Source: an uncultured bacterium
GTDB taxonomy: Bacteria; Bacillota; Clostridia; Oscillospirales; Oscillospiraceae
Length of the DNA: 33,604 nt
Assembly (NCBI GenBank): GCA_949840775.1
Contig: CATKXO010000033.1
Span: forward strand, 1 to 33,604
Direction of reading: 5' to 3'
Shown: positions 15,500 through 23,149 of the stretch, in pieces
Position numbering within the stretch: position 1 is the stretch's first letter
Layout of the letters: each line of letters starts with the position of its first letter
Notes under the pieces: model-generated
The model's database searches: none
Told to the model about the DNA's origin: nothing
What the model saw: only the letters and a program-made list of their open reading frames with translations
Program-made: the position numbers and the translations under genes

Positions 15500-17608
15500 A
15501 TGCCGAAACCCGCTCCGTCCCCCACCGAGGGCGCGGCCCAGGTAGCCCTTCCCCGCACCATCCACCTGGTCCCCCTGGACCACATCGCCGGCTTCGATGT
15601 CCGGCCCGGCTTCTACGAGATCAACGGCGCCACCGCCATCCCCGGCGGCGTCAACTTCACGGTCCACTCCCACGGGGCCGTCTCCATTGAGCTGCTCCTG
15701 TTCCACCGGGAGCAGGACGAGCCCTTCGCCGTCATCCCCTTCCCCCAGCACTACCGCATCGGCAACGTCTACTCTATGATCGTCTTCAAGCTGAACATCG
15801 AGGAGTTTGAATACGCCTACCGGGTGGACGGCCCCTACGACCCCAAGAAGGGCCTGATCTTCGACCGCACCAAATACCTTCTGGACCCCTACGCCAAGGC
15901 GGTCACCGGCCAGAGCCAGTGGGGGTCCAAGGCCCCCTTCGGCCAGCACTACAAGGCCCGGGTGGTGAAGGATGACTTCGACTGGGCGGATATGCCCCAG
16001 CCCCTCATCCCTATGGAGGACCTGGTGATCTACGAACTCCACGTCCGGGGCTTTACCAAGGACCCCTCCTCCGGCGTGGCCCACCCCGGCACCTTCGCCG
16101 GCATCATGGAGAAGCTGGACTATCTGGAGGACCTGGGGGTCAACGCCATTGAGCTGATGCCCATCTTCGAGTTTGACGAGATGCAGGACTACCGGGAGGT
16201 GGACGGGAATGTCCTGTACAACTACTGGGGCTACAGCACCGTCAGCTTCTTCGCCCCCAACACCAGTTACACCGCCTCCACCGAGTACAACCGGGAGGGC
16301 AATGAGCTGAAAAAGCTCATCCAGGCCTGCAACCAGCGGGGGATTGAGGTCTATCTGGACGTGGTCTTCAACCACACCGCCGAGGGCAATGAAAAGGGCC
16401 CCTTCTTCTCCTTCAAGGGCTTCGACAACAACATCTATTACCTGCTCACCCCCGACGGCCAGTACTACAACTTCTCCGGCTGCGGCAATACCATGAACTG
16501 CAACCACCCCATTGTCCGGCAGATGATTCTGGACTGCCTGCGCTACTGGGTGACCACCTACCGGGTGGACGGCTTCCGCTTCGACCTGGCCTCCATCCTG
16601 GGCCGCAGTGAGGACGGCTCCCCTATGGGGGCCCCGCCCCTGCTCCAATCCCTGGCCTTTGACCCCATCCTGGGCAACGTAAAGCTCATTGCCGAGGCCT
16701 GGGACGCCGGCGGGCTGTATCAGGTGGGGGCCTTCCCCTCCTGGAACCGCTGGGCGGAGTGGAACGGCCGTTACCGGGACGACATCCGCCGCCACCTCAA
16801 GGGGGACGGGGGCCTTGCCCAGGGCGCCGCCCTGCGGATTGCCGGCTCTCAGGACATGTACGCCGCCCAGGGCCGGACCAACGCATCGGTGAACTTTATC
16901 ACCTGCCACGACGGCTTTACCCTGTGGGACCTGTACTGCTACAATGAAAAACACAATCTGGCCAACGGCTGGAACAACACCGACGGAGCCAACGACAACA
17001 ACTGCTGGAACTGCGGCACAGAGGGAGAGACGGACGACCCCGCCGTCAACGAGCTGCGTCGGCGGATGTGCCGCAACGCCTTCGCGCTGCTGATGTGTTC
17101 CAGGGGCACCCCCATGTTCCTGGCCGGGGACGAGTTCTGCAACACCCAGTTCGGCAACAACAACGCTTACTGTCAGGATAACATCATCTCCTGGCTGGAC
17201 TGGAGCCGGCTGGAGGAGAACCGGGACATGTTCGGCTTCTTCCGGTTCATGATCCGCTTCCGCAAGCAGTGGCAGGTGCTCCGCACCGAGACCGGCGGAG
17301 GCTCCTGCGGCTTTCCCGATGTCAGCTTCCACGGAACCGCGCCCTGGCGGGACAGGCCCTTCGACGGCCACGACCGCTACATCGGCGTGATGTTCTCCGG
17401 CTGGGAGCGGGATACCGGGCCCCAGGTGGTCTATGTGGCCTCCAACGCCTGGTGGGAGGACCTGACCGTCACTCTGCCCCAGCTGCCCGCCTCCATGTAC
17501 TGGGTCAGGGCGGTGGACACCTGGACGGCGGAACAGTCCGAAAGCCCTGTCAACGGCACGCAGACCGTCGTCAGAGGGCGGAGCGTGGCAGTATTCGTGG
17601 CAAGATAG
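15500..17608 (+). CDS. glgX: glycogen debranching enzyme / isoamylase-type GH13
   Basis: This enzyme is predicted to hydrolyse alpha-1,6 branch points of glycogen or limit dextrins. The start at 15500 follows AAGGAGG and lies downstream of the promoter, which excludes the longer frame from 15443. The 702-residue protein has an N-terminal carbohydrate-binding (CBM48-like) domain, then a GH13 barrel: DVVFNH (Asp about 287), GFRFDLAS with the nucleophile Asp near 362, AEAWDAGG with the acid/base Glu near 399, and TCHDGFTLWD with the third Asp near 471. The order matches the GlgX/isoamylase subfamily. No other glycogen gene is adjacent, so it is a monocistronic unit. The glgX symbol is by family; pullulanase-like specificity is possible. 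Confidence 0.9.
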   Translation: MPKPAPSPTEGAAQVALPRTIHLVPLDHIAGFDVRPGFYEINGATAIPGGVNFTVHSHGAVSIELLLFHREQDEPFAVIPFPQHYRIGNVYSMIVFKLNIEEFEYAYRVDGPYDPKKGLIFDRTKYLLDPYAKAVTGQSQWGSKAPFGQHYKARVVKDDFDWADMPQPLIPMEDLVIYELHVRGFTKDPSSGVAHPGTFAGIMEKLDYLEDLGVNAIELMPIFEFDEMQDYREVDGNVLYNYWGYSTVSFFAPNTSYTASTEYNREGNELKKLIQACNQRGIEVYLDVVFNHTAEGNEKGPFFSFKGFDNNIYYLLTPDGQYYNFSGCGNTMNCNHPIVRQMILDCLRYWVTTYRVDGFRFDLASILGRSEDGSPMGAPPLLQSLAFDPILGNVKLIAEAWDAGGLYQVGAFPSWNRWAEWNGRYRDDIRRHLKGDGGLAQGAALRIAGSQDMYAAQGRTNASVNFITCHDGFTLWDLYCYNEKHNLANGWNNTDGANDNNCWNCGTEGETDDPAVNELRRRMCRNAFALLMCSRGTPMFLAGDEFCNTQFGNNNAYCQDNIISWLDWSRLEENRDMFGFFRFMIRFRKQWQVLRTETGGGSCGFPDVSFHGTAPWRDRPFDGHDRYIGVMFSGWERDTGPQVVYVASNAWWEDLTVTLPQLPASMYWVRAVDTWTAEQSESPVNGTQTVVRGRSVAVFVAR

Positions 17609-17613
17609 TGAAT

Positions 17614-17634
17614 GGGGCGGCCTCCGGCCGCCCC
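17614..17634. terminator. hairpin between convergent glgX and the DUF4179 gene
   Basis: GGGGCGGCC (17614-17622) pairs with GGCCGCCCC (17626-17634). The following T-tract is weak (GTTTC), but the position between convergent stops suggests a shared terminator. Confidence 0.65.
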
Positions 17635-17655
17635 GTTTCAATCTATTTACCCCTA

Positions 17656-19086
17656 TCAACCTTGTTCCACCGGGATGGTCTCGTCCAGCAGCGTGAGGCA
17701 GGCCAGCTCCTCCAGGTCCACCGGCTCCTCAAACCGCCAGGTGTTGTAGGCCTCCCAGACCGGCTCACCGGAGCCGGTGCCAAAGGCCCGGTTGGAGTAG
17801 CGCCCGGAACCGGGCTCGGCGGCCACGGTGGAGCCGTCCTTTCTCACGGCATACAGCGGGACGCGGGAAAATCCCCCCTGGTCGGCGCTGGTTATGGTGA
17901 CGGACAGCGGGGAGACGGTCACCTGCTGCACCTGCCGGCCGGCCAGCTCGCCGGCCCAGTCCAGGGTGACGGAGCGGTGGTGCTCCAGCTGAAACTCGGC
18001 GGACCACTCCCCCTCCAGCTCTGTGCCCGGCCGGGTGCAGGTCCCGTAGACCCGGGCCTGACCGGCCCGGAGCAGCTCCAAATCCTCCGGTACGATCAGG
18101 GGGTAGAGGATATCCATTCCCCCCGGCACCAGAGTGGCCTGGAAGGTGTACTTCTCGCCGTCGTCCTTCCCCTCCAGGAGCAGGTCGCTGTAGAGCAGGC
18201 TCTCTCCCGACTCGTTCAGCGCCGCACCGATTCCCTCCGAAAAGCCCAGGCGGATGTGGAAACAGCCATCGCCGGCAAAGCCCATGGAGGACACCCACAT
18301 CTCCTCTGTGCCCTCAAGGGGCATGGGGTTCTGTTCCGGGGCCAGCACCACACGCCGGTCGGGGAGGACGGCGTCGGTATACGGGGAGTTGGAGATGCTG
18401 TCAGGCCGGAAGACGACCCGGTCCCCCTCTCCCACGGGCAGGCTGTCCAGCGTCCGTCCGGTGACGCCGGCACAGGAGACGCTTGCGTACACCTGCATCT
18501 CCCGGGTAGTCATCCCGGTGAGGGACAGCCGCGCCCCCTGGCCCGGCTCCTCCTCTGCGTACCGGACGCTGGTAGAGAACAGGGCGGTCCTGGTCTCCGG
18601 GTCGTAGGACAGCAGCTTGAAGCTGCTGGCAGGGGCGGTGGTGACCCGGACCCACGGCCCATCCTCCTCCCACGCCTTGGGGATGGCGTCGGCTTTCAGC
18701 TGGCCGCGCAGGTTCAGGTACTCGTTCAGCCGGTCCCCCTCCACGTCCCGCACAGAGAGGTAGAACCGGGCCTCCAGGTCGTCGGACAGGGCGCTGAGTA
18801 CCCGGACCTCAATGCCCTGGTCCCGGCACACCGCTCCGTCAATGGTCTGGGCATAGGGGGCGAAGAGCCCCAGCTGCTCCAGAAGTCCCTCCCACACGGC
18901 GGGGACTGCGGCGGCGGCCGCCGCCGTGATGGTCAGAACGGCGCACACCAGAATGGCCGCCGCCCGTCTGCTCAACCGCTTCGTCTGTTTCATCTCGGTT
19001 CCTCCTTCTATCATGTCATAGAGCCGGTCCAGCTCCTCCTGCCGGGGACCCAGCCGCTCCAGCTCATGCCTGTATCTGTCCCGCAT
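17656..19086 (-). CDS. DUF4179-type membrane protein, probable anti-sigma factor
   Basis: The 476-residue product has a short charged N-terminal segment (1 to about 40), one transmembrane helix (about 43-63, Ala/Val-rich), and a large Gly/Ala-poor extracellular part resembling DUF4179 proteins, which are commonly encoded next to ECF sigma factors in Clostridia. Its ATG lies 23 bp inside the end of the upstream ECF sigma gene, so the two are translationally coupled. This supports a role as the cognate membrane-bound inhibitor that senses an envelope signal. The N-terminal segment is short and I cannot identify a classical zinc anti-sigma motif, so the regulatory role is inferred from context. 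Confidence 0.72.
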   Translation of the reverse strand: MRDRYRHELERLGPRQEELDRLYDMIEGGTEMKQTKRLSRRAAAILVCAVLTITAAAAAAVPAVWEGLLEQLGLFAPYAQTIDGAVCRDQGIEVRVLSALSDDLEARFYLSVRDVEGDRLNEYLNLRGQLKADAIPKAWEEDGPWVRVTTAPASSFKLLSYDPETRTALFSTSVRYAEEEPGQGARLSLTGMTTREMQVYASVSCAGVTGRTLDSLPVGEGDRVVFRPDSISNSPYTDAVLPDRRVVLAPEQNPMPLEGTEEMWVSSMGFAGDGCFHIRLGFSEGIGAALNESGESLLYSDLLLEGKDDGEKYTFQATLVPGGMDILYPLIVPEDLELLRAGQARVYGTCTRPGTELEGEWSAEFQLEHHRSVTLDWAGELAGRQVQQVTVSPLSVTITSADQGGFSRVPLYAVRKDGSTVAAEPGSGRYSNRAFGTGSGEPVWEAYNTWRFEEPVDLEELACLTLLDETIPVEQG

Positions 19087-19558
19087 GTTTCTCCTCCTCC
19101 AGCTTTGCCCGCAGCAGTTTTCTGGCCCGGAAGAGCCGGGATTTTACCGTCCCCTCGCTCTTCCCCATGATTTTGGCAATCTCCGCCACGGAATAGTCCT
19201 CGTAGTAATACAGGTGAATGGGAATCCGGTAGCGGGCGGGCAGGGCCAGCACCGCCTCGGTGACGCTCCCCGTCCCCGTCTCCTCCGGTGCGGGCAGGTT
19301 GTCCTCCAGAGGCTCCTCCCGCCTCCGCCAGGGCAGGCGGAACAGGTCGCTGGCACAGTTGGAGGCCACCCGCAGAAGCCACGCTTTGGCGTGCTCCTCG
19401 CTCTCAAAGACCGGCCCGGCCTTCATCAAGCGGAGAAATACCTCCTGCATCACGTCCTCCGCATCTGTCCTGCTGCCTGTCCGGGCGTAGGCCAGGCGGT
19501 ACACAGCCGGGGCGTACCGCCGCGCCAGCGCCCCGGGATCGTTCCATGTGCGCTCCAT
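19064..19558 (-). CDS. ECF-type RNA polymerase sigma factor
   Basis: This is a 164-residue extracytoplasmic-function sigma factor. Region 2 is at about 10-75 (AYARTGSRTDAEDVMQEVFL, then AWLLRVASNCASDLFR) and region 4 at about 105-155 (LPARYRIPIHLYYYEDYSVA, followed by EIAKIMGKSEGTVKSRLFRA). The 80-100 linker is acidic and lacks region 3, as expected. It is followed by an overlapping membrane protein that probably restrains it. A SigW-like promoter (CGCAAC-N17-CGTATA) lies upstream, suggesting autoregulation. The ATG is preceded by GAAGGGGGGAG. Target genes cannot be inferred from this window. Confidence 0.93.
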   Translation of the reverse strand: MERTWNDPGALARRYAPAVYRLAYARTGSRTDAEDVMQEVFLRLMKAGPVFESEEHAKAWLLRVASNCASDLFRLPWRRREEPLEDNLPAPEETGTGSVTEAVLALPARYRIPIHLYYYEDYSVAEIAKIMGKSEGTVKSRLFRARKLLRAKLEEEKHAGQIQA

Positions 19559-19577
19559 GCTCTCCCCCCTTCACCTG

Positions 19578-19608
19578 ATTATACGGGATTTCCCCTGCTT
19601 TGGTTGCG
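19578..19608 (-). promoter_or_regulatory. putative ECF-type autoregulated promoter
   Basis: On the minus strand, CGCAAC (plus 19603-19608), a 17-bp spacer and CGTATA (plus 19580-19585) resemble the SigW-class TGAAAC/CGTA pattern. The same bases include TATAAT (plus 19578-19583), but no sigma-A -35 is correctly placed. Confidence 0.5.
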
Positions 19609-19617
19609 TTTTGACAA

Positions 19618-19657
19618 AAAAATTTTGCGGCGGTGACCGAAAGACGGTCGCCGCCGC
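19618..19657 (-). terminator. terminator of the spoVAC gene
   Basis: A 13-bp stem (plus arms 19627-19639 and 19645-19657, one G-U pair) with a 5-nt loop is followed on the minus strand by AAAATTTTTTT. It lies 11 bp after the spoVAC stop. Confidence 0.88.
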
Positions 19658-19667
19658 TTTGTCTCTG

Positions 19668-20111
19668 TTAAAAGGATTTCAGCAGGCACAGAATCAGCCC
19701 GTAGATCACACTGGCACTGATGCCGAAGACCAGCACCGGACCGGCCACGGTGAACAGCTTGGCCGCCGTTCCGGTAATCAACCCCTCGCTCTTGAACTCC
19801 AGGGCCGGGGACACCATGGCGTTGGCAAAGCCGGTGATGGGCACCAGAGTGCCCGCCCCCGCCCGCTTGGCCAGCTTGTCGAACAGCCCCAGCCCGGTGA
19901 GCAGGGCAGCAGCCAAAATCAGGGTGACGGAGGTGGCCGTCCCCGCCTGCTCCTTGTCCAGGCCGTAGCTCTGAAACAGGTTGGTCAGCCCCTGGCCGGC
20001 GGTACAGATGGCACCCCCCACCAAAAAGGCCCAGACGATATTTTTTCCCATGGGCGACGGCCTGGACTTCTCATTGACCAGCTTGCCGTAGTCCTGATTG
20101 GTCATGCTCAT
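19668..20111 (-). CDS. spoVAC: stage V sporulation protein AC homologue
   Basis: SpoVAC is a forespore membrane protein needed for dipicolinic acid uptake into spores. The 147-residue product has the family order: YGKLVNEKSRPSPMGKNIVW at the N-terminus, AFLVGGAICTAGQGL as the first membrane segment, LLTGLGLFDKLAKRAGAGTLVP followed by ITGFANAMVSPALEFKSEGL, and two further helices. The N-terminal extension before AFLVGG separates it from the shorter SpoVAEB paralogue. The start at 20111 has GGAG about 10 nt upstream; the longer frame to 20198 runs through the promoter region. It is alone, without spoVAD or spoVAEB beside it, and ends in its own terminator, so it may be a stand-alone or second copy. 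Confidence 0.9.
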   Translation of the reverse strand: MSMTNQDYGKLVNEKSRPSPMGKNIVWAFLVGGAICTAGQGLTNLFQSYGLDKEQAGTATSVTLILAAALLTGLGLFDKLAKRAGAGTLVPITGFANAMVSPALEFKSEGLITGTAAKLFTVAGPVLVFGISASVIYGLILCLLKSF

Positions 20112-20172
20112 CGTTTTCTCTCCTTCCGTTTTCTTAGCGTTTCCCCGGATGAAAAAAATATGCGGCGAAACA

Positions 20173-20202
20173 TCGTATGAAACAGCCTGTCTGCGCATAA
20201 AT
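20173..20202. promoter_or_regulatory. overlapping divergent SigF/SigG-like promoters
   Basis: Plus strand: GTATG (20175-20179), 16 bp, CATAAAT (20196-20202). Minus strand: TTATG (20196-20200), 16 bp, CATACGA (20173-20179). Both resemble the forespore SigG pattern (GHATR and CATNHTA). The symmetry would drive spoVAC leftward and the DUF6512 gene rightward. This is a consensus match by eye only. Confidence 0.4.
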
Positions 20203-20224
20203 TGTACCGGAAGGAGTGAGAGCG

Positions 20225-20740
20225 TTGTTCTATCCCAAACGACAGCTGACAGTCACCTGGATTGCCGCCCTGCTGGCAGGATGTGTCCTCCATTTTTTGT
20301 ATCAGTGGTGGCCTAATGCTGTCACCGCCCTGTTTTCCCCGGTGAATGAGAGCCTGTGGGAGCACGTGAAGCTGATATTCTGGCCCTTCCTGGGGGCCGC
20401 CCTGGTCCTCAACCGGGGGCGTCCCGGCGGGACACGCCCCTGGCTGCTGGTGCTGCCCCTGATGTGCGCCCTGATACTGGCTCTGGGCTGGGTCTATCAC
20501 GTCATGCTGGGCGGCGAGGCCATGTGGGTGGATATCGCCATCTACATTCTGGTGATGACCCTGGGATTCTGGCTGGCCACCCGGTTTTCCGGGCCTTTCA
20601 AAGGTATCAAATGGCTGCTGCCCATTGCCGCCGCCATCGCCCTGGCCCTGCTCATCGGCTGGTTCACCCTCTATCCCCCGGAGGGCCTGCTGTTCCGCGA
20701 CCTGGCCGCTGTGGGCTCCTGGCTGCCCCTGCCCTGCTGA
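20225..20740 (+). CDS. DUF6512 family integral membrane protein
   Basis: This is a hydrophobic protein of about 171 residues with five to six predicted transmembrane segments and the family signature ALFSPVNESLWEHVKLIFWP near the N-terminus (after the first helix). I recognise the DUF6512 family but know no function. The start is likely the TTG at 20225, which has AAGGAG 8 nt upstream; a GTG at 20216 is in frame but overlaps that SD. The gene is divergent from spoVAC and shares a promoter region with sporulation-like elements, so forespore expression is possible but unproven. Confidence 0.75.
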   Translation: MFYPKRQLTVTWIAALLAGCVLHFLYQWWPNAVTALFSPVNESLWEHVKLIFWPFLGAALVLNRGRPGGTRPWLLVLPLMCALILALGWVYHVMLGGEAMWVDIAIYILVMTLGFWLATRFSGPFKGIKWLLPIAAAIALALLIGWFTLYPPEGLLFRDLAAVGSWLPLPC

Positions 20741-20746
20741 AAACAG

Positions 20747-20775
20747 TTGTCTCCTCCCGCTCCTTCTGCTATACT
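20747..20775 (+). promoter_or_regulatory. sigma-A promoter for the PPTase gene
   Basis: TTGTCT (20747-20752), a 17-bp spacer and TATACT (20770-20775). The predicted transcription start near 20782 rules out the longer reading frame starting at 20747. Confidence 0.75.
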
Positions 20776-20797
20776 GAAAGGAGAGGGAGGGGATTTT

Positions 20798-21346
20798 TTG
20801 GTTATCTACAGCGCATCGGGCCTCACCGCCCGCGCCCAGGCCCGGGACCTGCTGGCCCTAGCGGCCGAGGAGACCTGGGGGCTGTCCCCTCTGCCCGGAA
20901 CTGCCCGGCAGGAGAGGGGCAAGCCCTATTTTCCAGAGCACCAGGACCTCCACTTCAACCTGAGCCACAGCGGGAAACTGGCCCTGTGCGCCCTGGACGG
21001 CGCTCCGGTGGGGGTGGACATCCAGATTGTACGGGAGTGGCGCCCCTCCCTGCCCCAGCGGGTGTGCTCACCGGAGGAGCTGGCCTGGCTGGAAAAACAG
21101 CCCGATTTGTGGCCCGCCTTCACACTGCTGTGGACCCTGAAGGAAGCCAGTGTCAAGGAGAGCGGCCGGGGGCTGGCTCCGTCCGTCCGGGACATCCGGG
21201 TCCCCCTGCCGGGAGCGGGGCCCGTCCTCTTTGACGGGCTGTGGTTTGGCACCTGGACCGGTCCGGGCTGGGCGGCGGCGGTGTGCGGGCACTCGAGGCC
21301 CCCGGAAAAATTTTTGAAAAAAGTGCTTGACATTCCCACTGTGTAA
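20798..21346 (+). CDS. Sfp-type 4'-phosphopantetheinyl transferase
   Basis: This enzyme transfers the phosphopantetheine arm of CoA to a Ser on carrier proteins of fatty acid, polyketide or nonribosomal peptide synthases. The 182-residue protein shows the family motifs HFNLSHSG (52-59), VGVDIQ (71-76, Mg-binding Asp74) and WTLKEASVK (112-120, with K115, E116 and K120). The start is the TTG at 20798, preceded by GGAGGGG and located just downstream of a clear promoter. It is shorter than Sfp (about 220 residues). No carrier protein or NRPS gene is nearby, so the partner is unknown. Confidence 0.88.
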   Translation: MVIYSASGLTARAQARDLLALAAEETWGLSPLPGTARQERGKPYFPEHQDLHFNLSHSGKLALCALDGAPVGVDIQIVREWRPSLPQRVCSPEELAWLEKQPDLWPAFTLLWTLKEASVKESGRGLAPSVRDIRVPLPGAGPVLFDGLWFGTWTGPGWAAAVCGHSRPPEKFLKKVLDIPTV

Positions 21347-21357
21347 GGGTTTATCCT
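21327..21357 (+). promoter_or_regulatory. MerR-type promoter, long spacer
   Basis: TTGACA (21327-21332) is followed after 19 bp by TATCCT (21352-21357), or after 17 bp by the poorer TTTATC. The spacer contains CCC-N9-GGG with a central CACTGTG. A 19-bp spacer is the hallmark of MerR-regulated promoters, which suggests autoregulation. The promoter overlaps the end of the PPTase gene. Confidence 0.5.
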
Positions 21358-21364
21358 GAATTTC

Positions 21365-21427
21365 GGAACCGGTTCCCACAACAAAACGCCCCCAATATCT
21401 GCGTTCCCGTCCCGCAGGGGCGGGAAC
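21365..21427 (+). repeat. palindrome and hairpin in the merR-type leader
   Basis: A 12-bp perfect palindrome GGAACCGGTTCC (21365-21376) and an 11-bp hairpin (GTTCCCG/CGGGAAC outer stem, 21403-21427) lie in the 5' untranslated region before the MerR gene. No T-run follows. Role unknown. Confidence 0.45.
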
Positions 21428-21481
21428 ATAGTGGAAAAGAACGATCCAAATGAATTGGGGAACAAATTCAGGAGGAATGTC

Positions 21482-22270
21482 ATGCTGACCATCGGTGATT
21501 TTTCCCGGCTGAGCCGGGTCACCCCCCGGATGCTCCGCCACTACGACGCCCTGGGCCTGCTCCGCCCGGAGGCGGTGGGGGAAAACGGTTACCGCTACTA
21601 CCGGCAGGAACAGCTGTCCGACCTGGTAAAAATCCAGTGGCTCAAGGGCTACGGCTTTTCCCTGGGGGAGATCGGGACGCTGCTGGGGCTGGAGGAGGAC
21701 CAGCTGCTCCCCCGCCTGCGGCAGCGGCGGCTGGACCTCTGCCGGGAACTGAACCGGCAGCAGGAAATCATCCACCAGATTGAGGCAGACATCCTCCGTA
21801 TGGAGGGAACAACATTTATGGAAAAGCAGTATCATGTGGTTTTGATTCAGGACCCGGAACAGAAGGTCTTCTCCATCCGGGAGACCATCGGCGTGGACCA
21901 GTACCACGACTTCTTTGCGCGGCTGTACCGGGAGGCGGGGGCCTGCGGACTAAAACAGGCGGGACCCATACAGATGCTCTACCACGACGAGGAGTTCAGC
22001 CATGAACACTCCGACGTGGAGGCCCAGATGGTGGTGGCCCAGGACGGCCCCGACGTGAAAATCAAGCCCGCCTGTCTCTGCGCGGCGGTCCGGCACAAGG
22101 GGCCCTATGAGAATCTGCACCTGGCCTATGACGCCCTGTGCGCCTGGCTGGGGGAACACACCGAATACCGGATGTGCGGCCCCGCCATGGACCGCTACTT
22201 CGGCGACCCGGACAACACGCCTGTTGACCAGCTGGAGACCGGGGTGCTCTTTCCGGTGGAGAAGGTATAA
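21482..22270 (+). CDS. MerR family regulator with GyrI-like effector domain
   Basis: The 262-residue product starts at 21482 (MLTIGDFSRLSRVTPRMLRH), with AGGAGG 6-7 nt upstream. Residues 1-70 form the winged helix-turn-helix of MerR proteins (MLRHYDALGLLRPEAVGENG, then YRYYR). A dimerisation coiled coil spans about 75-115 (RQRRLDLCRELNRQQEIIHQ). From about 122 to the end is a GyrI-like/multidrug-binding effector domain (KACLCAAVRHKGPYENLHLA region). Such BmrR/Mta-like regulators activate efflux genes on binding lipophilic drugs. The MATE-degV operon is convergent and next door, a possible but unproven target. A long-spacer promoter precedes the gene. Confidence 0.88.
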   Translation: MLTIGDFSRLSRVTPRMLRHYDALGLLRPEAVGENGYRYYRQEQLSDLVKIQWLKGYGFSLGEIGTLLGLEEDQLLPRLRQRRLDLCRELNRQQEIIHQIEADILRMEGTTFMEKQYHVVLIQDPEQKVFSIRETIGVDQYHDFFARLYREAGACGLKQAGPIQMLYHDEEFSHEHSDVEAQMVVAQDGPDVKIKPACLCAAVRHKGPYENLHLAYDALCAWLGEHTEYRMCGPAMDRYFGDPDNTPVDQLETGVLFPVEKV

Positions 22271-22273
22271 ACG

Positions 22274-22302
22274 AAGGGACGGCCTTTCAGCCGTCCCTTT
22301 TG
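22274..22302. terminator. bidirectional terminator (merR/degV)
   Basis: AAGGGACGGC (22274-22283) pairs with GCCGTCCCTT (22290-22299), 6-nt loop, followed by TTTTGTC on the plus strand. It lies between convergent genes and abuts the degV stop. Confidence 0.88.
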
Positions 22303-23148
22303 TCAATGCTTCTGGAAAAAGGCCACCGCAATGGCGCCGGGGCCCACGTGGGTGCCGATGGTGCCCCCCACGGTGCCGATGGGCAGGTGGTCGGCGTGGT
22401 CCGTCCACAGGGCGGCGCTGTCAGCGATGTACTTTTGCAGCAGGCCGCCGTCCAGCCCGGCGTAGCCCAGGCGGTAGGGCCGGGAGAAGTCCACTCCGCC
22501 GGTCTTCTCGATCTCCTGGACCAGCAGGTTGTTGCCGTTTTTGGACCCCCGGGCCTTGCCCAGCACCACCACCTCGCCCTTCTGGACGGCCACCACCGGC
22601 TTGATGGCCAGCAACCCGCCCACCAGGGCCACGGAGGCAGACACCCGGCCGCCACGCTTCAGGTACTCCAGGGTGTCCAGCAGGGCCACCAGGCGGATGT
22701 CCTGTTTCTCCTCCTCCAGCTTCGCGGCGATGGCGGCGGCCTCCAGCCCCTGGTCCAGCAGCTCCAGGGCCCGCTCCACCAGGATCAGCTCTCCGATGGT
22801 GGCGTTGGCGCTGTCCACCACAAAGACCTGGCCGGGGAACTCCTCTGCGGCGATGCAGGCGCTCTGCCAGGTGCCGGACAGCTTGGCGGACAGCACCACG
22901 GCCACCACGCTCTCCCCGGCCTCCACCGCCTGACGGAAAGCCTCCTCAAACCGGGCGGGCGGAATCTGGCTGGTGACAGGCAGGTCCTCCCCCTCTATCA
23001 GCTTCTCATAGAACTGGTGGTGGGTCAGGTTCACGCCGTCCTGATAGGTCTCCCCGCCAAAGGTCACGTCCATAGGCAGGACGGTCACCTCGGGCCGGTG
23101 GGGAGGCAGCAGGTCGCTGGCGGAATCGGTCATGATTCTAATCTTCAT
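22303..23148 (-). CDS. DegV family fatty-acid-binding protein
   Basis: DegV proteins bind a fatty acid and, in Firmicutes, act as FakB subunits that present it to the FakA kinase. The 281-residue protein has the N-terminal MTDSASDL, a TSQIPPARFEEAF segment and the conserved VVLSAKLSGTWQSA motif near 85-98 that contacts the carboxylate, then RGGRVSASVALVGGLLAIKP in the second domain. Its ATG lies 1 bp after the MATE gene stop, with an SD (GAGGAT) inside that gene's last codons, so the two form an operon. No fakA is present in the window. Confidence 0.92.
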   Translation of the reverse strand: MKIRIMTDSASDLLPPHRPEVTVLPMDVTFGGETYQDGVNLTHHQFYEKLIEGEDLPVTSQIPPARFEEAFRQAVEAGESVVAVVLSAKLSGTWQSACIAAEEFPGQVFVVDSANATIGELILVERALELLDQGLEAAAIAAKLEEEKQDIRLVALLDTLEYLKRGGRVSASVALVGGLLAIKPVVAVQKGEVVVLGKARGSKNGNNLLVQEIEKTGGVDFSRPYRLGYAGLDGGLLQKYIADSAALWTDHADHLPIGTVGGTIGTHVGPGAIAVAFFQKH

Positions 23149-23149
23149 G

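Noticed and set aside
15290-17659. A 789-codon open frame antisense to the debranching enzyme
   Set aside because: It is the mirror of a GC-rich gene with strong codon bias; the amino acid content is Val/Gly/His-rich without domains or SD, and the sense strand has all GH13 motifs.
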